Notes under the pieces: model-generated
Database searches by the model: none
What the model saw: the letters and a program-made list of their open reading frames with translations, nothing else
What the model was told of the DNA's origin: nothing
Shown: positions 1-7,325 of the stretch, one piece after another
Layout of the letters: each line of letters begins with the position of its first letter
How positions within the stretch are numbered: the first letter of the stretch is position 1
DNA from: Acidithrix ferrooxidans
GTDB lineage: Bacteria; Actinomycetota; Acidimicrobiia; Acidimicrobiales; Acidimicrobiaceae
Direction of reading: 5' to 3'
Assembly: GCF_000949295.1 (NCBI RefSeq)
Contig: NZ_JXYS01000062.1
Location: forward strand, 1 to 38,554
DNA length: 38,554 nt
Program-made: the position numbers and the translations under genes

Positions 1-634
1 CACGATTGTTCGATGATCGTCCTCAAAACCCATAGTGCCAGTCGTAAAACGTACTCTGTTGCGGTCTTTTCTCTTGGACTTGAACTTCGGGAAGCCGACC
101 TTTCTACCCTTTCGTCTGCCGTGTTTAGAGCTAGACCAGTTAGATAGCGCGCGAACTAGGTCAGCTATACCAGAGGCATACGCCTCTTTGGAGTTATCTC
201 CCCACCAGGGCGCGACCTCGTTCTTCTCCTGGTTCCACCGTTTAGGAAGTGCCTCAAGAGTCCACGGTGTCGATTTATGGTCTGAGTTCTCTTTCTTGGC
301 ATCCATATCCGACTTGACTTTGGCTAGTGCCCAGTTGTAGGCGACTCTTCTGGCTCCGAAGTGAGACCAGACAAGAGAGGCTGACTGCGGGTCTTTTGGC
401 CACTGTACCTCAAACGAAGCCCCTGTGACCGTCCAACCAGTCGGAACCTTCTCGCCGGTATCGTCACATAACTGCAAATAGTACGCTGACTGACTCTAAC
501 TCATCTCGGTATTGCTCGAAATCTCCGGTGAGCGATATCTTCCTTGTTGGTTTACCTTCGTCAAGAAGAACTTTACACCCAGTTAGTTCGGATACTCTTT
601 GAGCCTGTGCTTTTGTCCGCATTATCGCGATCAT
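1..634 (-). pseudogene. tnpB: TnpB-type RNA-guided nuclease, N-terminal part, frameshifted
   Basis: Reading the minus strand from 495 to base 1 gives an uninterrupted frame with typical TnpB N-terminal features: a HFGARRVAYNWALAKVK block, then GFPKFKSKRK and RFTTGTMGF just before the window edge. The nuclease (RuvC) half lies outside the window. The gene should start at ATG 634, overlapping the tnpA stop as ATGA, but that frame (56 codons, beginning MIAIMRTKAQAQ) ends at TGA 466-464. The homologous reading continues one base out of phase, after a TAG at 498-496. I infer a single-base indel near 470-500, so this copy is probably dead unless translation begins at an internal TTG (477). TnpB proteins are guide-RNA nucleases of IS200/IS605 and IS607 elements. 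The guide RNA would lie beyond the 3' end, out of view. Confidence 0.8.
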
Positions 635-1197
635 GAGCACACCGCATCAATAGCACGCTGAGCTTTGTTAGCAGCCGAACTGCGACCGTAGAGGCGAACA
701 CAGAGAGACGTGAGTAGCTCCGTGACATCACGCACTAAGTCATCGTCTACCTCGGCTGGATCTACCACAACCAATTTCCTGGACTGAGCCTCAAGTGCAG
801 CCTCTATATATTCAGCTCCAAACCGACAGAAGCGGTATCTATGCTGTAGCAGAATCGTGTCTACTGTTGGGTCTTTAAGTAACGACAGAAACTTTCGCCT
901 ATGTCTGCGAAGGGCCGAACCAACTTCGGTTACTACGCGATCTATTGAGTACCCGTGCTCTGTAGCCCAGGTAAGAACTCTGGCAACCTGGCGATCTAAG
1001 TCGGGCTTCTGATCGGCAGAAGACACCCGTGCATATATGACGGCAGACTTAGATACGGACGGTTGAGACTCTAGATCTCCCACCAATATGAGTTGCCCTA
1101 CTTTACGCGCAGGAACAGGCAGAGTACCGGCACGATACCACTTATATGCCGTTTGAGGATGTATACCTTGGGACAGCGCCCACTCACGCAAGTTCAT
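631..1197 (-). CDS. tnpA: IS607-family serine recombinase TnpA, probably degraded
   Basis: A 188-aa protein with a MerR-like helix-turn-helix at residues 1-45 (ALSQGIHPQTAYKWYRAG) followed by a resolvase domain starting IYARVSSADQK (catalytic Ser59) with R69 in LDRQ. This HTH-plus-resolvase order is diagnostic of IS607 transposases, which integrate without long target preference. Two normally conserved stretches look mutated. The HRDR(L/F)CRFG motif reads HRYRFCRFG, so an active-site Asp is Tyr121. The usual SGLNG(H/R)RR segment reads SALRRHRR. With the frameshifted tnpB partner, this suggests an inactive element. The stop overlaps the tnpB start. The next gene, arsR, is divergent on the plus strand 172 bp away. 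Confidence 0.88.
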   Translation of the reverse strand: MNLREWALSQGIHPQTAYKWYRAGTLPVPARKVGQLILVGDLESQPSVSKSAVIYARVSSADQKPDLDRQVARVLTWATEHGYSIDRVVTEVGSALRRHRRKFLSLLKDPTVDTILLQHRYRFCRFGAEYIEAALEAQSRKLVVVDPAEVDDDLVRDVTELLTSLCVRLYGRSSAANKAQRAIDAVCS

Positions 1198-1295
1198 TAC
1201 ATATCGTTATAGAACATCTTTGTGCCAACTGTTGCAACCCTGACTGTGGTCATGCTTTGGTTTTATCGTCCATAGAAATTCAACACATACCTAAC

Positions 1296-1331
1296 TTAAG
1301 GGTTGCTAACTTGATGCTATACTTAAAGTAT
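1296..1331 (+). promoter_or_regulatory. Candidate promoter with operator palindrome for the Ehr operon
   Basis: TATACT at 1318-1323 is a good -10 element, with a weak -35 candidate TTAAGG 16 bp upstream at 1296-1301. A perfect inverted repeat, ATACTT-A-AAGTAT (1319-1331), overlaps the -10. That is where an autoregulating ArsR-family repressor would be expected to bind. A second short perfect palindrome, ATCATATGAT, sits at 1346-1355 before the start codon. Assignment to this regulator is inference. Confidence 0.45.
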
Positions 1332-1369
1332 TGATTTACAAATTCATCATATGATAAAAGAGAGTTTCA

Positions 1370-1696
1370 ATGAGCACACCTCTTCACCAACTTAAAGCGG
1401 AGTTCTTTAAGTCGATGGCACACCCGATGAGAATCCGTATCTTGGAGCTTCTGACCCAAGAGTCGATGACCGTTTCGGCACTCATGGCCGAGATCGGCGC
1501 TGAAGCTTCTCACTTAAGCCAACAACTAGGGGTGCTAAGGCGAGCTGGGCTCATAGTCTCAGAAAAATCAGGGTCTACAGTGACTTACTCAATAGTTCAC
1601 CCAGAGGTTGGCGATCTCTTAAAAGTCGCCAGACACATCCTTACCGAGGTCCTAACCAACGCCACCTCGCTTCTAAAAGATCTTCAACAGTCATAG
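1370..1696 (+). CDS. ArsR-family transcriptional regulator (Rv0081-like)
   Basis: A 108-aa winged-helix protein of the ArsR/SmtB family, with the typical AHPMRIRILELL helix (residues 17-28) and recognition helix SHLSQQLGVLRRAGLI at about 47-62. It contains no cysteine at all, so it cannot use the thiolate metal site of classical ArsR/SmtB sensors. It sits at the head of the hydrogenase-like operon, 8 bp before the next gene, with AGAGAG as ribosome site. Sequence and position resemble Rv0081 of M. tuberculosis, the regulator preceding Rv0082-Rv0087, which is linked to the hypoxia response. By analogy it probably autoregulates this operon through the palindrome overlapping the -10. The signal it senses is not evident from the sequence. 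Confidence 0.9.
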   Translation: MSTPLHQLKAEFFKSMAHPMRIRILELLTQESMTVSALMAEIGAEASHLSQQLGVLRRAGLIVSEKSGSTVTYSIVHPEVGDLLKVARHILTEVLTNATSLLKDLQQS

Positions 1697-1704
1697 GCCA
1701 CTTA

Positions 1705-2232
1705 ATGAGCAACGAAGAATCGACGAAATCAGAAAGTCGTAATAAGAAAGAAAATAATCTACTTAGAGCTGTGTTGGGTAGAAAAACTACAACCCAAACC
1801 GAACCCCTACCCGACTCTGAAACCTTTATTCGCCCCGACATTAATTCAAAATCGCTGGTGTTGCGTCACGTTGACGTCGGTAGCTGTAACGGATGTGAAG
1901 TTGAACTCGGCCTCTGCTTCGCGCCAATCTACGACATAGAGAGCTATGGAATCTCTCTGACTGCATCCCCACGCCATAGCGATGGTCTGATAGTCACAGG
2001 AGTAGTTACCTCCAACATGGCAGCACCACTTATGGATGCCTATCGAGCCACACCCGCTCCCAAGGTAGTCATTGCACTCGGAGATTGCGCGATCAATTGC
2101 AACGGCCTTGGCGATGGATATGGAGTTGAGGGAGCTGTAGGTGAGTTTTTAGAGGTCGACCTTCAAATTCGAGGCTGTCCTCCCGAGCCCAAGTCGATAA
2201 TCGCCGAACTCCGGCGGATCGCAAAAGCATGA
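1705..2232 (+). CDS. NuoB/HycG-like Fe-S subunit of Ehr complex
   Basis: A 175-aa small subunit of the complex I 20-kDa (NuoB/HycG/HyfI) family, which carries the [4Fe-4S] cluster nearest the catalytic site. The four ligand positions are present: SCNGCE (C61, C64), GDC (C128) and GCPP (C158), so electron transfer to the large subunit is plausible. The first 45 residues are polar and charged and look like a lineage-specific extension. It follows arsR by 8 bp, and its end overlaps the start of the next gene by 4 bp. In M. tuberculosis the gene at this position is Rv0082. No ferredoxin-type subunit (HycB/HycF) accompanies it, so the electron donor or acceptor is unknown. Confidence 0.9.
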   Translation: MSNEESTKSESRNKKENNLLRAVLGRKTTTQTEPLPDSETFIRPDINSKSLVLRHVDVGSCNGCEVELGLCFAPIYDIESYGISLTASPRHSDGLIVTGVVTSNMAAPLMDAYRATPAPKVVIALGDCAINCNGLGDGYGVEGAVGEFLEVDLQIRGCPPEPKSIIAELRRIAKA

Positions 2233-4226
2233 TATCGTCCCAAATAACCAATCCAAAAGCAGTCGAATCTGACCAAATCAAAAAAAGATTTGACCCAATG
2301 GGTCGTTTCTTTGTCATTATGATCTGCACTCTTAGCGCATTGGTTGCTATTTCTGCTACCACCATCGCCCTTTTAGCGATCACTCGACCGCCTTGGCATG
2401 GCTCAACGAACTTATTTCTAGCAATATATGGCTTAAAACTCGCAACAGATCCTCTCTCTGGGGTCTTTCTCTTGATCTCAGGCTCCCTTGGGGTAATGGT
2501 CATACCCCACCTCTATGGTTACTTGCGAAGAAATCATCTTCCAACAACAACCGTCATAGCAATACCGATCTTCATCTTCACTATGGCTCTCGTTCCGCTC
2601 GCCAACTCTACTCCTACCTTCTTTTTTTTCTGGGAGTTGATGGCTCTAGCCTCAGTACCCCTAGTCGCCGCCCACCCCAATGATCAAAGCGGTCGACGCG
2701 CTACCTTTGTCTATCTGGCAATGACACAACTGGGAGCGATGGCGATTCTTGTCGCTTTGGCAATTATCTCCGCATCGCACCCAGGAACCCCATTAGCTGG
2801 CCTTTCGGCCCTAAGTAGCCGCGACTCGAACACTCTTAGATCCCTGGCCTTTCTGTTAGCCTTAATTGGCTTTGGCTCCAAGGCTGGTATTGTACCATTT
2901 CATATTTGGCTCCCAAAGGCACATCCCCAAGCGCCTGGACCAGCTTCAGCCCTAATGAGCGGTGCAATGGTGAGCCTTGGAATCTACGGCATAATTAGGT
3001 TTTGTATCCTCTCTTTGGGGACCGGGGCTAAGTGGTGGGCGATAACCTTGATCGTATTTGGATCAATTACTGCCATCTATGGAATCCTTCAGGCCTCAGT
3101 TAATAAGGATCTAAAGGTGCTTCTTGCCTATTCAACGGCTGAAAACATGGGGTTAGCCCTCATAGCGATAGGGCTATTTCAACTCTTTAGGATCCTTCAC
3201 CTACCCAATTTGGCCGCCGAAGCACTTGGGGCTGGCGTATTGATCCTTGTTGCCCATGGCCTATTCAAGGGACTAGCTTTTTTAGTAGCCGGCTCGATTC
3301 AAAGCGAAATCGGTATAACCGACCTCGATCAACTTGGTGGACTCGCCAAAATAATGCCGGTATCAACGGTTGGCTTTGGAATAGCGGCCCTCTCGGCTTC
3401 TGGTCTCCCATTTGGAAGTGCCTTCATTGGAGAGTGGCTCCTGCTTCAAACAATTATTCATCTTCCAAGAGATATTGGCTCCCTGGTCCTCATCGGTCCT
3501 ATTGCTCTTGGTGTAGTAGCACTTACCGCTGGATTGAGCGTGCTAACTATGGTCAAAGCATTTGGAATTGGATTTTTAGGTACGCCAAGATCCAAGAGAG
3601 CAGGCGAAGCCCACGAATCATCTACGACCATGTCGACCTCAATAATCGCCCTTATGATCGCCAACCTTGGTCTCGCATTTGATCCGGGTGTGATAAATTT
3701 TGTCATCCTTCATCTGAGCGAATCAATCAGCGGGGTTTATCCCAGAATCGCCCTTGGATCTCGCATCTCTATTACCACCACTTCGTCTGCGATCTTTCCT
3801 AGCATAGGTGCGGCTCTATTTATAGTGGGTGCAATTGCGATCTATCTAATCCGACGCTTCACCGCTTCGAAGAGACCACAGCCACTAGATGAGATTCGTT
3901 GGGGCTGTGGAGCCAAAGAATTGACCCCTAAGATGCAATATACCGCAACCTCATTTGCTGAACCCCTAGAGCGGATCTTCTCGGACATCTTGGTTCCTCG
4001 TCGAGATATCGAGACCGACGCCTTTGATTCACTTGATCTAATCGTAAAACGAATAGATCTCCGAGAGTCTCCTCATGACGCTATCGAGACCGCCCTCTGG
4101 AATCGATTGGCCAGAGCTCTAGATCTTGTCGCTAGTCAATTCCGACGCTTTCACAATGGATCGCTCATTCGGTATTTAATGCTCGGTGGATTGGGATTTG
4201 CCGTAGTAATGGTGGTGACACATTGA
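2229..4226 (+). CDS. hyfB: HyfB-like antiporter-type membrane subunit
   Basis: A 665-aa polytopic membrane protein of the NuoL/MrpA/HyfB family, the H+/cation-translocating arm of group 4 hydrogenases and complex I. The proton-channel core is recognisable: an FFFWELMALASVP helix with its Glu, GFGSKAGIVPFHIWLPKAHP with the channel Lys and His, and LLAYSTAENMGLALIAIG. The C-terminal extension with IRWGCGAKELTPKMQYTA (about residue 555 onward) is typical of HyfB/CooM rather than NuoL. The start ATG overlaps the previous stop (ATGA). The same gene in M. tuberculosis is Rv0083. It probably couples redox chemistry in the peripheral subunits to ion pumping. Confidence 0.92.
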   Translation: MISSQITNPKAVESDQIKKRFDPMGRFFVIMICTLSALVAISATTIALLAITRPPWHGSTNLFLAIYGLKLATDPLSGVFLLISGSLGVMVIPHLYGYLRRNHLPTTTVIAIPIFIFTMALVPLANSTPTFFFFWELMALASVPLVAAHPNDQSGRRATFVYLAMTQLGAMAILVALAIISASHPGTPLAGLSALSSRDSNTLRSLAFLLALIGFGSKAGIVPFHIWLPKAHPQAPGPASALMSGAMVSLGIYGIIRFCILSLGTGAKWWAITLIVFGSITAIYGILQASVNKDLKVLLAYSTAENMGLALIAIGLFQLFRILHLPNLAAEALGAGVLILVAHGLFKGLAFLVAGSIQSEIGITDLDQLGGLAKIMPVSTVGFGIAALSASGLPFGSAFIGEWLLLQTIIHLPRDIGSLVLIGPIALGVVALTAGLSVLTMVKAFGIGFLGTPRSKRAGEAHESSTTMSTSIIALMIANLGLAFDPGVINFVILHLSESISGVYPRIALGSRISITTTSSAIFPSIGAALFIVGAIAIYLIRRFTASKRPQPLDEIRWGCGAKELTPKMQYTATSFAEPLERIFSDILVPRRDIETDAFDSLDLIVKRIDLRESPHDAIETALWNRLARALDLVASQFRRFHNGSLIRYLMLGGLGFAVVMVVTH

Positions 4227-5176
4227 GTTATCTTTCCCTCATCCTTCAGATCACGCTAATCGTAGTGATCTCGCCACTAATTGGCCAACTCATGATCAAG
4301 ATCAAATCTAAAGCCGAAGGAAGAAGAGGACCTTCCTTGCTTCAAGGTGTTCGAGAACTTGGCAAACTCCTCAAAAAGGGAGAGATCAACCCGATTGGAA
4401 CTGGGAGCGCCTTCGCGCTAGCACCGGCGATCTATTTAGTATCCACCCTGGTTTTATCTGCCATAATTCCGCTAATTGCCCTCAAACTTCCGGGCTCATC
4501 TAACTACGACCTCTTCTGGGTGGTAGGAATCCTACTGATTGGAACAATTGCCCTCGGCCTTGGCGGACTCGATACCGCCACAGCCTTTGGAGGAATGGGA
4601 GCCAGTCGTGAACTTATGGTGGCCGCACTTATAGAGCCAAGCATACTTATGGCCATCTATGCGCTTTCAATTCGGGCAAACTCATCCAATATCTTCAAGA
4701 TCGTGCATGCAACCCTCTCAAATCCGCAACAGATCGCCTCGCCACAGAGTGCCTTAGCGCTAATTGGCCTTGTTATCGTCGTCGTTGCCGAGGCTGGCAG
4801 GATACCAATAGACAATCCATCGACACATCTAGAGCTCACCATGATCCACGAAGCGATGGTACTAGAGGTAAATGGACCAAAATTGGCAATGGTAAAACTG
4901 GCCTCTTCCATGAGGTTGGTTATCCTGATTGGCCTTGTGGTAAACCTATTTTTTCCAATTGGCATCTCATATTCAACCTCCTCTGTCGGATCGATCATCT
5001 TGGGGATCGTAGCACTTGTCATAAAGGTCTCCCTTTTGGCTGGTCTGTTGGCATTTGTGGAGGTATTCTTAGCCAAGTTACGCCTCTTTAGGGTTCCGGA
5101 GCTTCTAGCTGGATCCTTTGTCTTTGGCTTTCTAGCCGTCACTGCATCATATTTTCTACCGGTCATCAAGGCTTAG
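4223..5176 (+). CDS. hyfC: HyfC/HycD-like membrane anchor subunit (NuoH family)
   Basis: A 317-aa membrane protein of the NuoH/HycD/HyfC family, which docks the Fe-S and large subunits onto the membrane arm. Conserved landmarks include GRRGPSLLQGVRELGKLLKK (cytoplasmic loop 1, residues 31-50) and EAGRIPIDNPSTHLELTMIH with EAMVLE (about 190-215), the acidic quinone/ion-channel loop. About eight transmembrane helices are visible. It starts at TTG 4223, overlapping the hyfB stop (TTGA). The overlap favours translational coupling. M. tuberculosis counterpart: Rv0084 (hycD). Confidence 0.92.
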   Translation: MSYLSLILQITLIVVISPLIGQLMIKIKSKAEGRRGPSLLQGVRELGKLLKKGEINPIGTGSAFALAPAIYLVSTLVLSAIIPLIALKLPGSSNYDLFWVVGILLIGTIALGLGGLDTATAFGGMGASRELMVAALIEPSILMAIYALSIRANSSNIFKIVHATLSNPQQIASPQSALALIGLVIVVVAEAGRIPIDNPSTHLELTMIHEAMVLEVNGPKLAMVKLASSMRLVILIGLVVNLFFPIGISYSTSSVGSIILGIVALVIKVSLLAGLLAFVEVFLAKLRLFRVPELLAGSFVFGFLAVTASYFLPVIKA

Positions 5177-5187
5177 GAGTTCTAGAT

Positions 5188-5847
5188 ATGTCTGTGGGAT
5201 CCTTTACCAGCCTCTTTTACTTTGACATTGGCGCCTTTTTATTTTTCACCATGGCCATTGCCTGGAGAAAAAGTCTCTTTGGGCAAGTCCGACTCTTACG
5301 CGCGAATGCAATTGCGCTCTTTTTGTTGGGGCTACTCAGTGGTATCTATGCCAAGGACGCTGCGCTAATTGGCCTTTCTATTGTGATATTGCTAGTGCGA
5401 GCATATGGAATTCCCACCATAATCGCAAGGGCAATTCCTCATTCAGGCGACCAATGGGAGTCGACTCGCGTTGTAAATACGACTGCTTCAATCTTGATTG
5501 TGGCAGCAATAACTGCATTTGCATACATATTGACAGAGCCGTTGGTGGCTCTAAATCCGACCAAACGGATCGCAAGCCTTCCTGTTGGAGTCTCCGCACT
5601 GCTAATAGCCGTCTTTCTCATTGTAACTAGAAGGCGCATCGCAACTCAATTGATCGCCTTTGCCCTCTTTGACAACGCAATTTCGGCCTGTGCCTTCGTC
5701 CTAACCGAAGGAGTTCCATTGGTAGTTGAATCTGGCGCGCTATTAGACGTTCTTCTTTTGATCTTTGTCCTGGTCGCCCTGGCATCCAATATGAGGAGTC
5801 AGACACAGAGTATGGATATTGCAGAACTAAGGGAGTTGCACGAATGA
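5188..5847 (+). CDS. hyfE: HyfE-like small membrane subunit
   Basis: A 219-aa hydrophobic protein with six or seven predicted transmembrane helices. It corresponds to HyfE/HycP of group 4 hydrogenase-type complexes (NuoK-like fold). The short C-terminal MRSQTQSMDIAELRELHE tail is typical of this subunit. The start ATG has a good AGGAG eight bases upstream. The gene overlaps hyfF by four bases. No catalytic residues are expected; the subunit forms part of the ion-translocating arm. In M. tuberculosis the equivalent gene is Rv0085 (hycP). Confidence 0.86.
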   Translation: MSVGSFTSLFYFDIGAFLFFTMAIAWRKSLFGQVRLLRANAIALFLLGLLSGIYAKDAALIGLSIVILLVRAYGIPTIIARAIPHSGDQWESTRVVNTTASILIVAAITAFAYILTEPLVALNPTKRIASLPVGVSALLIAVFLIVTRRRIATQLIAFALFDNAISACAFVLTEGVPLVVESGALLDVLLLIFVLVALASNMRSQTQSMDIAELRELHE

Positions 5848-7325
5848 ACGCATCCGATCTACTTGGTTTAATCGTGCTTCTACCGATCCTTGTATCGGTG
5901 GCACTCTATTTCTTTGGGTGGAACGGTGCCACCCAAAAAATGGAAGTTGTTAGCGTCCTGGCGATAGGAGTCGCCTCAGTGGTTATATACCTTGACTCAC
6001 GCCACGGAAAACTCCTACAATTTCATAACCTTCTTTCTGGAGATGCTCTAACAGCTATCTTGCTGGGGCTTACCTGCGTTGTCTCGACGATGGCAATCCT
6101 TGCCAGTCGTGAATATCTCGAGCGCCATCCCGGTGATCAAACCAAACTCGTTCAAAGCAACAAGGGCTACGCCATGGCAATGCAGATCTTTATTGCAGCG
6201 ATGACGCTAGCTGTCGTATCGGACAATCTGGGACTTACATGGGTAGGAATTGAAGCCACCACCATATCTACAGCATTCCTAGTTGCACACAAAGCCACCA
6301 CCAAAGCTTCAGAGGCCGCCTGGAAGTATGTAATCATCTGCTCTTTTGGAATAACAATCGCCTTTTTTGGAACCGTTATCTTATATTTCTCAGCGATCAA
6401 CTCCGGAATGAGTCCAGCCAACGCCTTAGTCATTCACGACTTGGTAAAAAATGCCTCACACATGAGAAACAATGCGACCACTTTGGGCCTTGGACTACTG
6501 CTCATTGGATACGCCACCAAAGTTGGTCTCTTTCCATTTCATACTTGGTTAGCCGACGCTCACTCCCAAGCGCCAGCGCCTGTTTCTGCACTCATGAGTG
6601 GTGTCTTGCTTAGCGTTGCCGGCGGAGTCCTACTTCGCATCTCAGAGATCAGTCGCCTCAGCATCGGCCACAAAGTCTTTAGCGACGTTCTTATGACGAT
6701 GGGAGTAGCCACCATAGTCATAGCGGCGATGTTGCTTGTGCGCCAAAAGGACTACAAACGCCTATATGCCTATTCGTCACTGGAAAACATGGGCCTTATA
6801 GCAGTTGGAATTGCAGTTGGAAGCAAGATCGCTATCTATGGACTTATAATCCAAATCGTTGGCCATGGTATCTCCAAAGGAATCGTCTTTATTACAACCG
6901 GCCACATCTATGACGAGTTAGGTGATACCTCTATCGATTCGCTTCGAAGCCTATCGCATCGAAGTCCAATCCTTGCCACCTTCGCGATCATTGGAACAGT
7001 TGGAATCTTGGGATTTCCTCCCTTTCTTCTCTTTGGAGGAGAGACCTCGATTGCCTTTGGGTTGATTCGATCCCACGACATAATCGCATTGATAATCGTC
7101 GCTGGCGCACTTTTGATAGCTGCTATCTCGATCTATCGCCATGGTATCGCCATGCTCTTTGGCCCAGTTGGCCCAGGTCAAGATACAAGGCCATTTTCAA
7201 TTAAAACAAGAGCGACTCTAATGCTCTTTGGAGCAAGCCTTCTATCGCTTCTTTTAGGAATCGATGGCCCAAATGTAACCACCATTGCGCGCGCTGGAGC
7301 CAATGCCATTGGAGTGAGCTTGTGA
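5844..7325 (+). CDS. hyfF: HyfF-like antiporter-type membrane subunit
   Basis: A 493-aa membrane protein of the NuoN/NuoM/HyfF family. It shows the channel helix signatures LTWVGIEATTISTAFLVAHK (helix with Glu), GYATKVGLFPFHTWLADAHS with Lys and His, and LYAYSSLENMGLIAVGIAVG. It is the second antiporter-like subunit, beside HyfB, giving two probable ion channels in the membrane arm. The start overlaps hyfE (ATGA), and its stop overlaps the large-subunit GTG start. M. tuberculosis counterpart: Rv0086 (hycQ). Confidence 0.92.
   Translation: MNASDLLGLIVLLPILVSVALYFFGWNGATQKMEVVSVLAIGVASVVIYLDSRHGKLLQFHNLLSGDALTAILLGLTCVVSTMAILASREYLERHPGDQTKLVQSNKGYAMAMQIFIAAMTLAVVSDNLGLTWVGIEATTISTAFLVAHKATTKASEAAWKYVIICSFGITIAFFGTVILYFSAINSGMSPANALVIHDLVKNASHMRNNATTLGLGLLLIGYATKVGLFPFHTWLADAHSQAPAPVSALMSGVLLSVAGGVLLRISEISRLSIGHKVFSDVLMTMGVATIVIAAMLLVRQKDYKRLYAYSSLENMGLIAVGIAVGSKIAIYGLIIQIVGHGISKGIVFITTGHIYDELGDTSIDSLRSLSHRSPILATFAIIGTVGILGFPPFLLFGGETSIAFGLIRSHDIIALIIVAGALLIAAISIYRHGIAMLFGPVGPGQDTRPFSIKTRATLMLFGASLLSLLLGIDGPNVTTIARAGANAIGVSL

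Larger units (their letters stand above)
1..1215 (-). mobile_element. IS607-family element, truncated by window edge
   Basis: The tnpA-tnpB pair in overlapping minus-strand order defines an IS607-type insertion sequence. Such elements lack terminal inverted repeats and do not duplicate their target, so the outer boundary next to arsR cannot be placed exactly. I put it just upstream of the tnpA start by inference. The other end is outside the window. Confidence 0.7.

Noticed and set aside
35-340. Plus-strand open frame of 101 codons at the left edge
   Set aside because: It is antisense to the TnpB reading frame, which has clear family motifs.
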